The notes: a model not told the origin generated them from the sequence alone. A stretch of 62,938 bases of DNA from Akkermansia sp. (GCA_017435365.1 JAFSFD010000017.1:1-62938), one strand, 5' to 3'; counted from the stretch's first letter, positions 17,494-26,023 are shown. Numbers and translations are program-made.

Positions 17494-19989
17494 ATGAATG
17501 TTTCACTGAATTGGCTTTCCAGCTACATTGACCTTGCAGGCCTCGGCACGCAGGAGATGGCCGATATGCTCACCTTCGCCGGTATTGAGGTGGAGGGTAT
17601 CCAGGAGCGCGGCGTGACCACCGACCTCGTGGTGGTGGCCCAGGTCATGGAAAAGACGCCCGTGGAGGGCAGCGACCACCTGAATGTGTGCATGGTGGAT
17701 GCCGGCGAGGGCTCCCTGCGCCAGATTGTGTGCGGCGCCCAGAATTACAAGGTGGGCGACAAGGTGCCCTGCGCTCTGCCCGGTGCGGTGCTGCCCGGCG
17801 GCTGGGAGATTAAGGACGGCAAGCTGCGCGGCGTGGAGAGCCGCGGCATGCTCTGCTCCGCCTCTGAGCTGGGGCTGCCGGATAAGGAACACGGCCTGTG
17901 GATTCTGCCTCAGGACTACGTCATCGGCACCCCGGTGCGTACCTTCGTGGAGACGGATACCATCTTCGAGCTGGAGATTACCCCGAACCGCCCGGACCTG
18001 CTGAGCCACTGGGGCATGGCCCGCGAGCTCGCCGGTATCACCGGCCGCAGCCTGAAGACCGACCCCGCCGAGGCTCCCGCCGTTGCGGCAGAGACGAAGC
18101 CCGCCGGCGATTTCATCACCCTTTCCGCCCCGGAGCTCTGCCCGCTCTACACCGCCACCCGCATTTCCGGCGTGAAAATCGGCCCCTCCCCGGAGTGGCT
18201 GGCCAACCGCCTGGTGGCTATCGGTCTGCGCCCCATCAACAACGTGGTGGATATCACCAACTACTGCCTCTTCGAGCTGGGGCACCCGCTGCACGCCTTC
18301 GATGCCGCTAAGATTACCGGCGGGCTGAACATCCGCCGCGCTGCGGAGGGCGAGCAGTTCACCAGCCTCATGAATGAGCAGTATACCCTGAAGAGTGATG
18401 ACGTGGTCATCTCCGATGCCAGCGGCGCCGCCCTGGCCCTGGGTGGTGTGATGGGTGGCCTGGATTCCGGCGTGACGGATGCCACCACCGATATCATTCT
18501 CGAATCTGCCTGGTTCCTGCGCAGCAGCATCCGCTTCACCAGCCGCCGCCTGGCCCTGGGTTCGGATTCCTCCTACCGCTTTGAGCGCGGCACCTCCCCG
18601 TGGAATGTGCTGCGCGCCGCTGCCCGCGCCACGCAGCTGATTCTGGAGTGCTGCGGCGGCACCGCCGAGCCGGTGCTGGTGGGTGGCCAGGCTCCCTGCC
18701 TGGTGTCCGAAGAGCTTGCCACCACCGCCACGGTGCTGGAGCAGGGTACCGAGGCTAAGATTTACTACGCCCTCGACCAGGTGAAGCTGGACTGGAAGGA
18801 GCTGGATGTGATGACCAACGGCACGCTGCCCCACATGGAGGGTGCCCGCATCCTGCGCAACCTGGGCCTCAAGGATGTGGACGTGAAGGGTACCTGGGAC
18901 TGCCCGCCCTGGCGTCTGGACCTGAAGCGCAGCTGCGACCTGCTGGAGGAGGTGGTGCGTGTGTACGGTATTGATAATATTCCCGCCACCAGCACCTCCA
19001 TCTACGTGCCGGAGAGCGCCCAGGACCGCGCGCACGATTACCGCATGGCCCTTTCCCGCAAGCTGGCCGGTGCCGGTTTCTGGGAGGTGCAGACCTTCAA
19101 GCTCATCGCTGCTGAGAGCATCGACCCGACCATCGCCAGCGTGGAGAATGCGCTGCCCATCAAGCCGCTGATGGAGGGCGATGTCATCCGCGTTTCCCTG
19201 CCGATTTCCGAGGATCACTCCACCCTGCGTCCCTCGCTGGCCCCCGGCCTTATCTCCGTGGCTGCCCGCAATATCAACCAGGGCATGGAGGTGCTGCGCT
19301 TCTTCGAGTGCGGCCGCGTGTTCCGAAACACCGGCGGCGGTAAGGGCAAGGACATCGAGAACGAGGTGCTGGGCATCTTCATGGCCGGCAAGCTCGCCCC
19401 CGCCAGCTGGGCCTGCACCAAGCCGGGTGAGGCTCACTTCGAGCACCTCCGCGCCGTGCTGGATATCCTCGTGCCCAAGGCTGCCATCAGCATCGTGCCC
19501 GCCAAGCAGCAGCGCGAGAATGCCGCCGTGGGTGGTGATATCACCATCAACAACCAGGCCTGCGGCTATGTGGCCCGCCTGTCCCTGGCTAAGTGCCGCG
19601 CCCTGGGGCTGCCCATGGAAAGCTACTACGCCGAGCTCGACCTCCGCAAGCTGCAGCAGGTGGCCACCGCCCCCTTCAAGGCGGCAGACCTGCCCCAGTT
19701 CCCCGGCTCCAGCCGCGATGCTTCGCTGGATGTGCCCGCCGCCACCCGCCACGCGGATATCATGAAGGTGGTGGAAGGCGCCAAGCAGAAGCTGCTGGTT
19801 TCCTGCGCGCTCAAGGATGTGTTCTGCGACCCGACCGGCGAGAAGCTCGCCGCCGACCGCAAGGCCATGACATACACCTTCCTCTATCGCGATGCCAAGA
19901 AGACCCTCACCGCCCCCGAGGTGGACGCCGCGCACAAGTCCGTGCTCGATGCCCTCGCCGCCAAGGTGAAGGAACTCAGGTTCCGCTAA
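17494..19989 (+). CDS. pheT: Phenylalanyl-tRNA synthetase beta subunit
   Basis: Non-catalytic beta subunit needed for tRNA binding and editing of mischarged Tyr-tRNA-Phe. Begins MNVSLNWLSSYIDL; residues about 40-150 are the tRNA-binding EMAP-like fold (DHLNVCMVDAGEGSLRQIVC), followed by B3/B4 with the editing-domain signature ITPNRPDLLSHWGMARELAG, B5 and the C-terminal anticodon-binding domain (FPGSSRDASLDVPAATRHAD). 831 aa, slightly longer than the 795 aa of E. coli. Co-transcribed with pheS; strong terminator at 20007. Confidence 0.97.
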   Translation: MNVSLNWLSSYIDLAGLGTQEMADMLTFAGIEVEGIQERGVTTDLVVVAQVMEKTPVEGSDHLNVCMVDAGEGSLRQIVCGAQNYKVGDKVPCALPGAVLPGGWEIKDGKLRGVESRGMLCSASELGLPDKEHGLWILPQDYVIGTPVRTFVETDTIFELEITPNRPDLLSHWGMARELAGITGRSLKTDPAEAPAVAAETKPAGDFITLSAPELCPLYTATRISGVKIGPSPEWLANRLVAIGLRPINNVVDITNYCLFELGHPLHAFDAAKITGGLNIRRAAEGEQFTSLMNEQYTLKSDDVVISDASGAALALGGVMGGLDSGVTDATTDIILESAWFLRSSIRFTSRRLALGSDSSYRFERGTSPWNVLRAAARATQLILECCGGTAEPVLVGGQAPCLVSEELATTATVLEQGTEAKIYYALDQVKLDWKELDVMTNGTLPHMEGARILRNLGLKDVDVKGTWDCPPWRLDLKRSCDLLEEVVRVYGIDNIPATSTSIYVPESAQDRAHDYRMALSRKLAGAGFWEVQTFKLIAAESIDPTIASVENALPIKPLMEGDVIRVSLPISEDHSTLRPSLAPGLISVAARNINQGMEVLRFFECGRVFRNTGGGKGKDIENEVLGIFMAGKLAPASWACTKPGEAHFEHLRAVLDILVPKAAISIVPAKQQRENAAVGGDITINNQACGYVARLSLAKCRALGLPMESYYAELDLRKLQQVATAPFKAADLPQFPGSSRDASLDVPAATRHADIMKVVEGAKQKLLVSCALKDVFCDPTGEKLAADRKAMTYTFLYRDAKKTLTAPEVDAAHKSVLDALAAKVKELRFR

Positions 19990-20006
19990 GGAATACTCTT
20001 AACGCT

Positions 20007-20041
20007 AAAAAAGCCGGAGAGGTTCGCTCTCCGGCTTTTTT
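20007..20041 (+). terminator. pheT terminator
   Basis: Perfect 15-bp stem AAAAAAGCCGGAGAG / CTCTCCGGCTTTTTT with a 5-nt loop. Ends also serve the convergent thiE gene. Confidence 0.92.
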
Positions 20042-20044
20042 GTA

Positions 20045-20072
20045 AGGCGGGACTGAAGTCCCGCGCTCCGAG
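20045..20072. repeat. Remnant of the REPIN-like repeat (half hairpin)
   Basis: GGCGGGACTGAAGTCCCGCG followed by CTCCG is one arm of the dispersed palindrome (GGGACTGAAGTCCCGTGCTCCG in full copies). No spacer or second hairpin; a decayed copy between pheT and thiE. Confidence 0.6.
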
Positions 20073-20074
20073 TG

Positions 20075-20704
20075 TTACAGCTGTGCAATCACATTTCGTG
20101 CAGCCGTGGCCACGTCTGCCTGCCGGAGGAGCCAGGAGACGATGACCACGCGGCGGGCGCCGGCGGCGAGCACGGCGGGCAGGGTGCTGCCGTTGATGCC
20201 GCCGATGCAGTACATGGGGAAATCGCCCAGCTGCGCCTGCACGGTGGCGATATCCAGCAGGCCGATGGCGGGGCGTCCGGGCTTGGTGCCGGTGGGGAAG
20301 AGCGGGCCGAAGCCAATGTAGTCTGCCCCTTCGGCCACGGCTGCCAGCGCCTGCTCCGGGCTGTGGGTGGAGCGGCCGATGAGCATATCCGGCCCCACGA
20401 TGGCGCGGACGGCCTCCAGAGGGCCGCCGTCCTGGCCCACATGCACGGCATCGGCCCCGATGCGGGCGGCCATTTCCGGGTAATCATTCAGCACAAAGAT
20501 GGCACCCGCCGCGCGGCAGAGCGGTTGCATGCGCCGCGCCAGTGCTTCCACCTCATCGAGCGCCACGCCTTTGGCACGCAGTTGCAGGATGCGGATGCCG
20601 CCTTGCAGCAGGGCGGTGGTGACTTGCTCCACATCCTCCGGGCGCACGTAGCCCATATCAACAATCCCGTACAAACGGGCATCTGCCGGAACCTGCTTTT
20701 TCAT
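20075..20704 (-). CDS. thiE: Thiamine-phosphate synthase
   Basis: Joins the HMP-PP pyrimidine and the thiazole phosphate to make thiamine phosphate. TIM-barrel motifs are all present: GIRILQLRAKG (pyrophosphate-side Arg/Lys), FVLNDYPEMA, DAVHVGQDGGP, IGRSTHSPEQA, DYIGFGPLFPTGTKPG and YCIGGINGST. 209 aa is normal. Divergent from thi4, which makes the thiazole half, with 86 nt between the start codons. TTGCAA-17-GAAAAT ends 7 nt before the ATG, so the mRNA should be leaderless. No TPP riboswitch fits in this space. Confidence 0.95.
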   Translation of the reverse strand: MKKQVPADARLYGIVDMGYVRPEDVEQVTTALLQGGIRILQLRAKGVALDEVEALARRMQPLCRAAGAIFVLNDYPEMAARIGADAVHVGQDGGPLEAVRAIVGPDMLIGRSTHSPEQALAAVAEGADYIGFGPLFPTGTKPGRPAIGLLDIATVQAQLGDFPMYCIGGINGSTLPAVLAAGARRVVIVSWLLRQADVATAARNVIAQL

Positions 20705-20711
20705 GTGCTTG

Positions 20712-20740
20712 ATTTTCTCTGAAATGCGGCTTCATTGCAA
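20712..20740 (-). promoter_or_regulatory. thiE promoter, leaderless geometry
   Basis: Minus strand TTGCAA, 17-nt spacer, GAAAAT, 7 nt to ATG 20704. Confidence 0.6.
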
Positions 20741-20754
20741 GTCAAAAAACGGCG

Positions 20755-20783
20755 TTGACAGATGAGGGCGGCCAGTGTACAGT
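20755..20783 (+). promoter_or_regulatory. thi4 promoter, leaderless geometry
   Basis: TTGACA, 17-nt spacer, TACAGT, 7 nt to ATG 20791. Back-to-back with the thiE promoter; the two -35 boxes are 14 nt apart. Confidence 0.7.
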
Positions 20784-20790
20784 TGCAGGC

Positions 20791-21564
20791 ATGGAAACGC
20801 TTATCTCCCGTGGTATTATTGAGTCTTATTTCGGTAAACTTTCCTCCTGCCTGCAGCTGGATGCCGCTATCGTGGGCGGTGGTCCTTCCGGTATCGTGGC
20901 GGCTTATTATCTGGCGAAGGCCGGGCACAAGGTGGCGCTGCTGGACCGCAAGCTTTCCCCCGGCGGCGGCATGTGGGGCGGCGCCATGATGTTCAACGAT
21001 ATCGTGGTGCAGGAAGAGGCCATGCCCATCGTGGAGGAACTGGAGCTTTCCTACCGTCCGTACCAGGAGGGAACCTACATCGTGGACTCCGTGCATGCCA
21101 CGGCAGGTCTGCTTTACCAGGCCACGAAGGCGGGTGCCACCATCTTCAACTGCTACTCAGTGGAGGATGTGGTGTACAAGCAGGGCCGCGTGGGCGGTGT
21201 GGTGGTGAACTGGACCCCCGTGCTGCGCGAGGGGCTGCATGTGGACCCCCTCACGCTGCTCTCGAAGACCGTGCTTGATGCCACCGGTCACGATTGCGAG
21301 ATTGCCCGCACCGTGGCCCGCAAGAATGGCGTGAAGCTCGATACCCCCACCGGCGGAGTGGTGGGCGAGATGAGTATGGATGCCGCCGAGGGCGAGCGCT
21401 CCACCATCGATAACACCAAGGAGATTTACCCCGGTCTCTTTGTTTCCGGCATGGCGGCCAATGGCGTGAGCGGCAGTTTCCGCATGGGCCCCATCTTCGG
21501 CGGCATGCTCATGAGCGGCCGCAAGGTGGCCGAGCTCATGAGCGCCAGTATTAAGAAGGATTAA
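20791..21564 (+). CDS. thi4: THI4-family thiazole synthase, His-type (sulfide-dependent kind)
   Basis: Builds the thiazole moiety of thiamine from NAD and glycine. Dinucleotide-binding loop IVGGGPSGI at residues 27-35, then SPGGGMWGGAMMF, and the C-terminal FVSGMAANGVSGSFRMGPIF glycine-rich loop. In yeast THI4 a cysteine donates its own sulfur (suicide enzyme); the aligned site here is H150 (REGLHVDPLTL), as in methanogen homologues that use free sulfide and turn over many times. Start set at ATG 20791, not the upstream TTG-containing frame, because the promoter ends 7 nt before it and METLISRGIIESYF matches the family start. Divergent partner of thiE. Confidence 0.93.
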   Translation: METLISRGIIESYFGKLSSCLQLDAAIVGGGPSGIVAAYYLAKAGHKVALLDRKLSPGGGMWGGAMMFNDIVVQEEAMPIVEELELSYRPYQEGTYIVDSVHATAGLLYQATKAGATIFNCYSVEDVVYKQGRVGGVVVNWTPVLREGLHVDPLTLLSKTVLDATGHDCEIARTVARKNGVKLDTPTGGVVGEMSMDAAEGERSTIDNTKEIYPGLFVSGMAANGVSGSFRMGPIFGGMLMSGRKVAELMSASIKKD

Positions 21565-21624
21565 GGATTAGGGAGTAAGAGCTAATGCGGGGGCTTCACC
21601 GGCTCTCGATTAGTATCAAACGGA

Positions 21625-21752
21625 AACTCACTAAATTGGAATATGTGGGGGAACTCTGTCGGAGCACGGGACTTCAGTCCCGATTGGAAGCACCGTTATT
21701 TCGGGACTGAAGTCCCGTGCCCCGACAACGACAAACATCAATTTAGTGAGTT
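21625..21752 (+). repeat. REPIN-like palindromic repeat, copy 2, with inverted ends
   Basis: Full copy, bounded by a perfect 14-bp terminal inverted repeat AACTCACTAAATTG (21625-21638) / CAATTTAGTGAGTT (21739-21752). Lies between the convergent thi4 and the small membrane-protein gene. Confidence 0.92.
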
Positions 21753-21772
21753 TTTAGAAGTTCTCAAACGCT

Positions 21773-22132
21773 TTATTGTTCTTCATCGTCGGGCGGGCGC
21801 TTATTCAGCATTTTACCGCCGAAGAGGCTCTTTTCGCGGATTTTTGGGGGCAGGTCACGGTAGTGCCGGCTGCCGTCATCAAGCCCATACATGATGTTGA
21901 GGGCTCGCTGGTCGTGATTTTCCGCCTCGGGAGCCTGCTTCCTTCCCGGCTTCTGTTTTCGTACCTTCAGGCTCAGGCAGAGCTCTACCGCCAGGGTTAA
22001 TGCTACAATGCCGCCCACGTAGCCGCTCATCCGGGCAAAGCGGGCCAGGGTATCATGCCCGTGGAAAAGGAAGGCGAACACTCCGCAGATGGCGATGATG
22101 ATGGTCAAGGCTTTCCGGGTGTAGGCGTCCAT
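21773..22132 (-). CDS. Small membrane protein of unknown function (119 aa)
   Basis: Two hydrophobic segments near the N-terminus (ALTIIIAICGVFAFLF and YVGGIVALTLAVELCLSL) followed by a basic, polar cytoplasmic-type tail (KVRKQKPGRKQAPEAENHD). No family recognised. Start at ATG 22132 is preferred over 22147 because a near-consensus promoter, TTGACA-17-TAGAAT, ends 5 nt before it. Stands alone. Confidence 0.65.
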   Translation of the reverse strand: MDAYTRKALTIIIAICGVFAFLFHGHDTLARFARMSGYVGGIVALTLAVELCLSLKVRKQKPGRKQAPEAENHDQRALNIMYGLDDGSRHYRDLPPKIREKSLFGGKMLNKRPPDDEEQ

Positions 22133-22137
22133 GGCTG

Positions 22138-22166
22138 ATTCTAGCATGAGGAGCCAGGCCTGTCAA
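22138..22166 (-). promoter_or_regulatory. Promoter of the 22132 gene, leaderless geometry
   Basis: Minus strand TTGACA, 17-nt spacer, TAGAAT, 5 nt to ATG. Closest to consensus of the leaderless set. Confidence 0.7.
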
Positions 22167-22233
22167 TCCGGCGTGAAACGTGAAAATGAGGATGCCCGCG
22201 GATGCTTAAAATGAGCATTTTTTGTTTTTAACT

Positions 22234-22262
22234 TTGCAAATGGCATGGTGTTGTGGTATTCT
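22234..22262 (+). promoter_or_regulatory. Promoter of the amino-acid ABC transporter, leaderless geometry
   Basis: TTGCAA, 17-nt spacer, TATTCT, 8 nt to ATG 22271. Confidence 0.6.
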
Positions 22263-22270
22263 CCACGCGC

Positions 22271-23755
22271 ATGCCCGGTATAATATATAAGAAATGGCTG
22301 GCAGTGATGCTGGCGTTCATGGCTCTTTTCCTGACTTCGTGCGGGGAGAAAGAGGCTGAGCGCGGCAAGCTGATAATGGTGACAAACGCCACGTTCCCCC
22401 CGTATGAGTTCTACCAGGGGAGCCGCATTGTGGGCATTGATGCCGACATGGTGCGAGAGATTGCCAAGCGCAATGATCTGGAGCTGGTGATTGAGGATAT
22501 GGCTTTCGATTCCGTGATTGCGGCCGTGCAGACCGGCAAGGCGGATGTGGCGGCTTCCGGTATCACGGTGACGGAGGATCGCAAGAAGCAGATTGATTTC
22601 ACCACCAGCTATGTGAAGGCCGACCAGGTCATCATCGTGCGTAAGGATTCTGATATCGTCGGGCCGGAATCAATGCGGGGCAAGCGCATCGGTGTGCAGC
22701 ACGGCACCACGGGCGACATGTACGTGACAGAGAACTTGCAGGAGCCGGAGCGCTTCCAGGATGGTGCGCTGGCCGTGGCCTCGCTGGTGACGGGCAAGAT
22801 TCACGCGGTGGTGCTCGACAGCGCACCGGCAGAGGAACACGTGGCCCGCAATAAGGGAATCCGCATCCTGCCCATGGCTCTGGTATCGGAGGAATACGCC
22901 ATGGCTATCAGCAAGTCCCGCCCGGAGTTGCTGGCTATGTTCAACCGCACCATGGCTGAGATGAAGGTGGACGGCACCATGGATGCCATCTGGGCCCGCT
23001 ATCTGGATAAGGATGGCAAGCCGCTGGCGGTGCCTGCTGTGGAGGCTGAGGAGGACAAGGGAATGTGGGCCCGCCTGGCGGATTCCTTTGAGGTGAATTT
23101 CGTGAAGGACGACCGCTGGCACTACCTGGTGGATGGTTTCCTGGTCACGATTGAGATTTCTGCCTGTGCGGTGCTCATGGGACTGTGCATCGGCTTCCTG
23201 GTGGCGGTGGTGCGCAGTGCGCATGACCAGACCGGCCGCTACAAGGTGCTCAACTTCCTGTGCCATATCTACCTGACGGTGGTGCGCGGCACGCCGGTGG
23301 TGGTGCAGCTGCTCATCATCTACTTTGTGATTTTCGGCTCGGTGGATGTGAGCAAGGTGCTGGTGGCTATCGTGGCTTTCGGTGTGAACAGCGGCGCCTA
23401 TGTGGCGGAAATCATCCGCTCCGGTATCATGGCGGTGGATTCCGGCCAGATGGAGGCTGGCCGCAGTCTGGGCCTGAGCTATGGCACCACCATGCGCTCG
23501 GTCATCCTGCCGCAGGCTTTCAAGAATGTGCTGCCTGCGCTGGGCAATGAGTTCATCGTGCTGCTGAAGGAGACTTCCGTGTGCGGTTACATTGCGCTGC
23601 AGGACCTCACCAAGGGTGGCGATATCATCCGCAGCCAGACCTACGATGCTTTCCTGCCGCTCATTGCGGTGGCGCTCACCTACCTGGTGGTGGTGGTGTG
23701 CCTGAGCCAGTTGCTGAAGAAACTTGAAAACTCCTTGAAGAAGAATGAACGCTGA
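22271..23755 (+). CDS. Polar amino-acid ABC transporter, fused substrate-binding protein and permease (494 aa)
   Basis: Two functions in one chain. Residues 1-24 are a lipoprotein signal with lipobox LTSC (C24). Residues about 35-260 are a family 3 solute-binding protein (VTNATFPPYEFYQG, GIDADMVREIA, DFTTSYVKADQVI). Residues about 280-485 are an inner-membrane permease of the His/Gln/Arg type with the ATPase-contact loop EAGRSLGLSYGTTMRSVILP and ending in a membrane span. The mature binding domain would be tethered outside the permease. The ATPase gene overlaps by 11 nt. Substrate probably a polar amino acid such as Gln, Glu or Arg; not resolvable by eye. Confidence 0.9.
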   Translation: MPGIIYKKWLAVMLAFMALFLTSCGEKEAERGKLIMVTNATFPPYEFYQGSRIVGIDADMVREIAKRNDLELVIEDMAFDSVIAAVQTGKADVAASGITVTEDRKKQIDFTTSYVKADQVIIVRKDSDIVGPESMRGKRIGVQHGTTGDMYVTENLQEPERFQDGALAVASLVTGKIHAVVLDSAPAEEHVARNKGIRILPMALVSEEYAMAISKSRPELLAMFNRTMAEMKVDGTMDAIWARYLDKDGKPLAVPAVEAEEDKGMWARLADSFEVNFVKDDRWHYLVDGFLVTIEISACAVLMGLCIGFLVAVVRSAHDQTGRYKVLNFLCHIYLTVVRGTPVVVQLLIIYFVIFGSVDVSKVLVAIVAFGVNSGAYVAEIIRSGIMAVDSGQMEAGRSLGLSYGTTMRSVILPQAFKNVLPALGNEFIVLLKETSVCGYIALQDLTKGGDIIRSQTYDAFLPLIAVALTYLVVVVCLSQLLKKLENSLKKNER

Positions 23756-24476
23756 TAATATATTGGAAGTGCGCGAGCTGGTGAAGGAATTCGGTGACCA
23801 CCGCGTGATTGACGGTGTGTCCGTGGGCGTGAAGAAGGGCGAGGTGGTGTTCCTGCTGGGCCCCAGCGGCGCCGGCAAGAGCACGGTGATGCGCTGCATG
23901 AATTTCCTGGAGACGCCTACGGGCGGCGAGGTGCTTTTCCACGGCCAGCCGGTGGACCGCAGTGAGAATGGGCTGAATCACTACCGCTCCAAGGTTGGCA
24001 TGGTGTTCCAGCACTTCAACCTCTTTGCCAACCTCTCCATCCTGGACAACATCACCCTGGCTCCGGTGAAATGCGGACTCATGAGCCGCACCGAGGCTGA
24101 GACCCAGGCGCTGCACCTGCTGCACCGCATCGGTTTGCGCGATAAGGCGAAGGCCTACCCCTCCCAGCTTTCCGGCGGGCAGAAGCAGCGCGTGGCCATT
24201 GTGCGCGCCCTGGCCATGAATCCGGAGGTGCTCCTCTTTGATGAGCCCACCTCCGCCCTGGACCCCGAAATGGTGGGCGAGGTGGAGAACCTCATGCGCG
24301 AGCTCGCCAGGGACGGCATGACCATGTTGGTGGTTTCCCATGATACTGATTTCGCCATGGAACTGGCCGACCGCATCGTTTTCCTGGCCGATGGCAAGCT
24401 CGTGGTGGATGCTCCGCCCGCCGTCATCGCCGCCAGTGATAACCCCCGCATCCGCGATTTCTTCTCTATCAGATAA
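23745..24476 (+). CDS. Polar amino-acid ABC transporter ATPase (GlnQ type, 243 aa)
   Basis: Drives uptake by the fused binding protein-permease encoded just upstream (11-nt overlap). Walker A GPSGAGKST from residue 39, Q-loop MVFQHFNLFANLS, ABC signature LSGGQKQRVAIVRALA, Walker B VLLFDEPTSALDPE and switch His VVSHDTDF. Length and motifs are those of GlnQ/HisP-type ATPases. Followed by a hairpin terminator at 24509. Confidence 0.95.
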   Translation: MNADNILEVRELVKEFGDHRVIDGVSVGVKKGEVVFLLGPSGAGKSTVMRCMNFLETPTGGEVLFHGQPVDRSENGLNHYRSKVGMVFQHFNLFANLSILDNITLAPVKCGLMSRTEAETQALHLLHRIGLRDKAKAYPSQLSGGQKQRVAIVRALAMNPEVLLFDEPTSALDPEMVGEVENLMRELARDGMTMLVVSHDTDFAMELADRIVFLADGKLVVDAPPAVIAASDNPRIRDFFSIR

Positions 24477-24508
24477 GAAGCTACTCAATTACAATGTTTT
24501 ATATAAAT

Positions 24509-24534
24509 GGGCACCTGATCGGGTGCCCGTTTTG
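24509..24534 (+). terminator. Terminator of the ABC transporter operon
   Basis: GGGCACC / GGTGCCC stem with 6-nt loop, then GTTTTG. Confidence 0.65.
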
Positions 24535-24536
24535 CC

Positions 24537-24615
24537 GTGGAAAATGTGCTTCGTGTGCACAAATCTCCCGTGAAAAATGTGCTTCACGTGCACAAATCTC
24601 CCGTGAAAAATGTGC
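24537..24615. repeat. 33-bp tandem repeat, 2.4 copies, upstream of the DUF4143 ATPase
   Basis: Two full units (24537-24569 and 24570-24602) and a 13-nt partial third. Each unit reads GTGAAAAATGTGCTTCACGT then GCACAAATCTCCC, differing at 3 positions, and carries a GTGC..GCAC dyad. It ends 8 nt before the -35 box at 24624, an operator-like position. Confidence 0.75.
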
Positions 24616-24623
24616 AAGCGGGC

Positions 24624-24652
24624 TTGACAGAGAGTAGGAGATGAGGCATAAT
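24624..24652 (+). promoter_or_regulatory. Promoter and strong Shine-Dalgarno of the DUF4143 ATPase
   Basis: TTGACA, 17-nt spacer, CATAAT, then a 19-nt gap containing AGGAGGAG 6 nt before ATG 24672. Unlike most neighbours this gene has a normal leader with a consensus ribosome-binding site. Confidence 0.75.
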
Positions 24653-24671
24653 CGCAGCAGGAGGAGATGAC

Positions 24672-26015
24672 ATGAAGCGAGATTTGATAACAGAATTGGC
24701 CTCTTGGAAGAGCAGCCCGCTTCGCAAGCCGCTACTGTTGCTGGGAGCTCGTCAGGTGGGGAAGACCTGGCTGCTGCAGGAGTTTGCGCGGGAACATTAC
24801 CGCAACGTTGTCTATGTGCGATTTGACCGGGATGAGCGCATGAAGGAATCCTTTGAGAAGGATTTTGACATGAGACGAATCCTGACAAGCCTGCAACTTC
24901 ATGCCGGGGAGTCAGTAGTTGCGGGAGAAACCCTGATTATTCTGGATGAGATACAGGAATGCCAGGCGGCCCTTACATCTCTTAAATACTTTTGCGAAGA
25001 CCTGCCGGAGCAGCACGTGGTGGCGGCGGGCTCCTTGCTGGGCCTGTATGAGCACCGCGGCACGGGATTCCCGGTGGGTAAGGTGAATATGCTGCATCTG
25101 TACCCGATGAGTTTCTGTGAATTCCTGACAGCATGCGGTCAGGGGATGATGGTGGAGCTGCTGCAATCCCGCGATTGGCAGATGGTGAGCTTGTTTGCCG
25201 ACCGCTTTGCTGAATACCTGCGTTATTATTATTTTGTGGGGGGCATGCCGGAAGCGGTGAAAGTGTTTTCAGCGAATCGGGATTTTGCCCGGGTGCGGGA
25301 AGTGCAAGGGGATTTGCTGGCTGGCTACCGCCGCGATTTCAGTAAACACGCACCTGCCGAACATTGGCCACGCATCGGGATGATATGGGATTCACTCCCC
25401 AATCAGCTGGCGCGCGAGAATAAGAAATTCATGTGCTCCGAGGTGCAGCAGGGTATGCGGATGCGGCATCTGGATATGAGTTTGCAGTGGCTGTACGATG
25501 CAGGCCTGGCCTATGCGGTGCACCGGGTATCGAAACCAGCCTTGCCTGTGAATGCCTACAGTGAGCGGGCGTTCAAGTTGTTTCACCTGGATGTGGGGCT
25601 GCTCGGGGCCCAGGCCGGGCTCAGGGCTGAGGTTATTCTCGATGGTAACCGGATTTTTCAGGAGTTCAAGGGCGCGCTGGCGGAGCAGTATGTTCAGCAG
25701 GAGTTACGGGCCGTAAGTCGCCTGGAGCCCTACTATTGGGCCAGCAGTAATGGGCAGTCTGAAATTGATTTTCTGGTGCAGCAAGGCATGGAGCTGGTTC
25801 CGCTGGAGGTCAAGGCAGAATTGAATCTGACCGCGAAGAGCCTTAAATTCTATTGTCAGAAGTTTGCTCCCGCTATGGCGATTCGCACTTCAATGGCTCA
25901 TTACCATGTGCAGCGCATCCCTGTTGTCACCGGTGGAGAATATACGCAGCTGGATATTCCGCTCTATGCGCTTTCACAAATGGGAGCAGAGTGCTCCGCG
26001 CTGGCCGGAAAATAA
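24672..26015 (+). CDS. AAA-family ATPase with C-terminal DUF4143 (447 aa)
   Basis: Walker A GARQVGKT at residues 25-32, Walker B LIILDE at 88-93 and sensor-like AAGSLLGLYEH, the N-terminal layout of the AAA_14/DUF4143 family. The C-terminal third (EIDFLVQQGMELVPLEVKAE) keeps the D..EVK pattern of PD-(D/E)xK nuclease-like folds. Members are widespread, mobile and of unsettled function. It differs from its surroundings: lower GC, consensus Shine-Dalgarno, tandem repeats in the promoter and no co-transcribed partner, which together suggest recent transfer. Its stop lies 8 nt from the convergent rlpA stop. Confidence 0.88.
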   Translation: MKRDLITELASWKSSPLRKPLLLLGARQVGKTWLLQEFAREHYRNVVYVRFDRDERMKESFEKDFDMRRILTSLQLHAGESVVAGETLIILDEIQECQAALTSLKYFCEDLPEQHVVAAGSLLGLYEHRGTGFPVGKVNMLHLYPMSFCEFLTACGQGMMVELLQSRDWQMVSLFADRFAEYLRYYYFVGGMPEAVKVFSANRDFARVREVQGDLLAGYRRDFSKHAPAEHWPRIGMIWDSLPNQLARENKKFMCSEVQQGMRMRHLDMSLQWLYDAGLAYAVHRVSKPALPVNAYSERAFKLFHLDVGLLGAQAGLRAEVILDGNRIFQEFKGALAEQYVQQELRAVSRLEPYYWASSNGQSEIDFLVQQGMELVPLEVKAELNLTAKSLKFYCQKFAPAMAIRTSMAHYHVQRIPVVTGGEYTQLDIPLYALSQMGAECSALAGK

Positions 26016-26023
26016 CTCCGGGT

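Noticed and set aside
17503..19935. 810-codon open frame antisense to pheT
   Set aside because: pheT is certain by motifs; the antisense frame is His/Gly/Gln-rich mirror sequence.
20705..20790. TPP riboswitch between thiE and thi4
   Set aside because: No thi-box sequence is present, and both promoters leave no leader to hold one.
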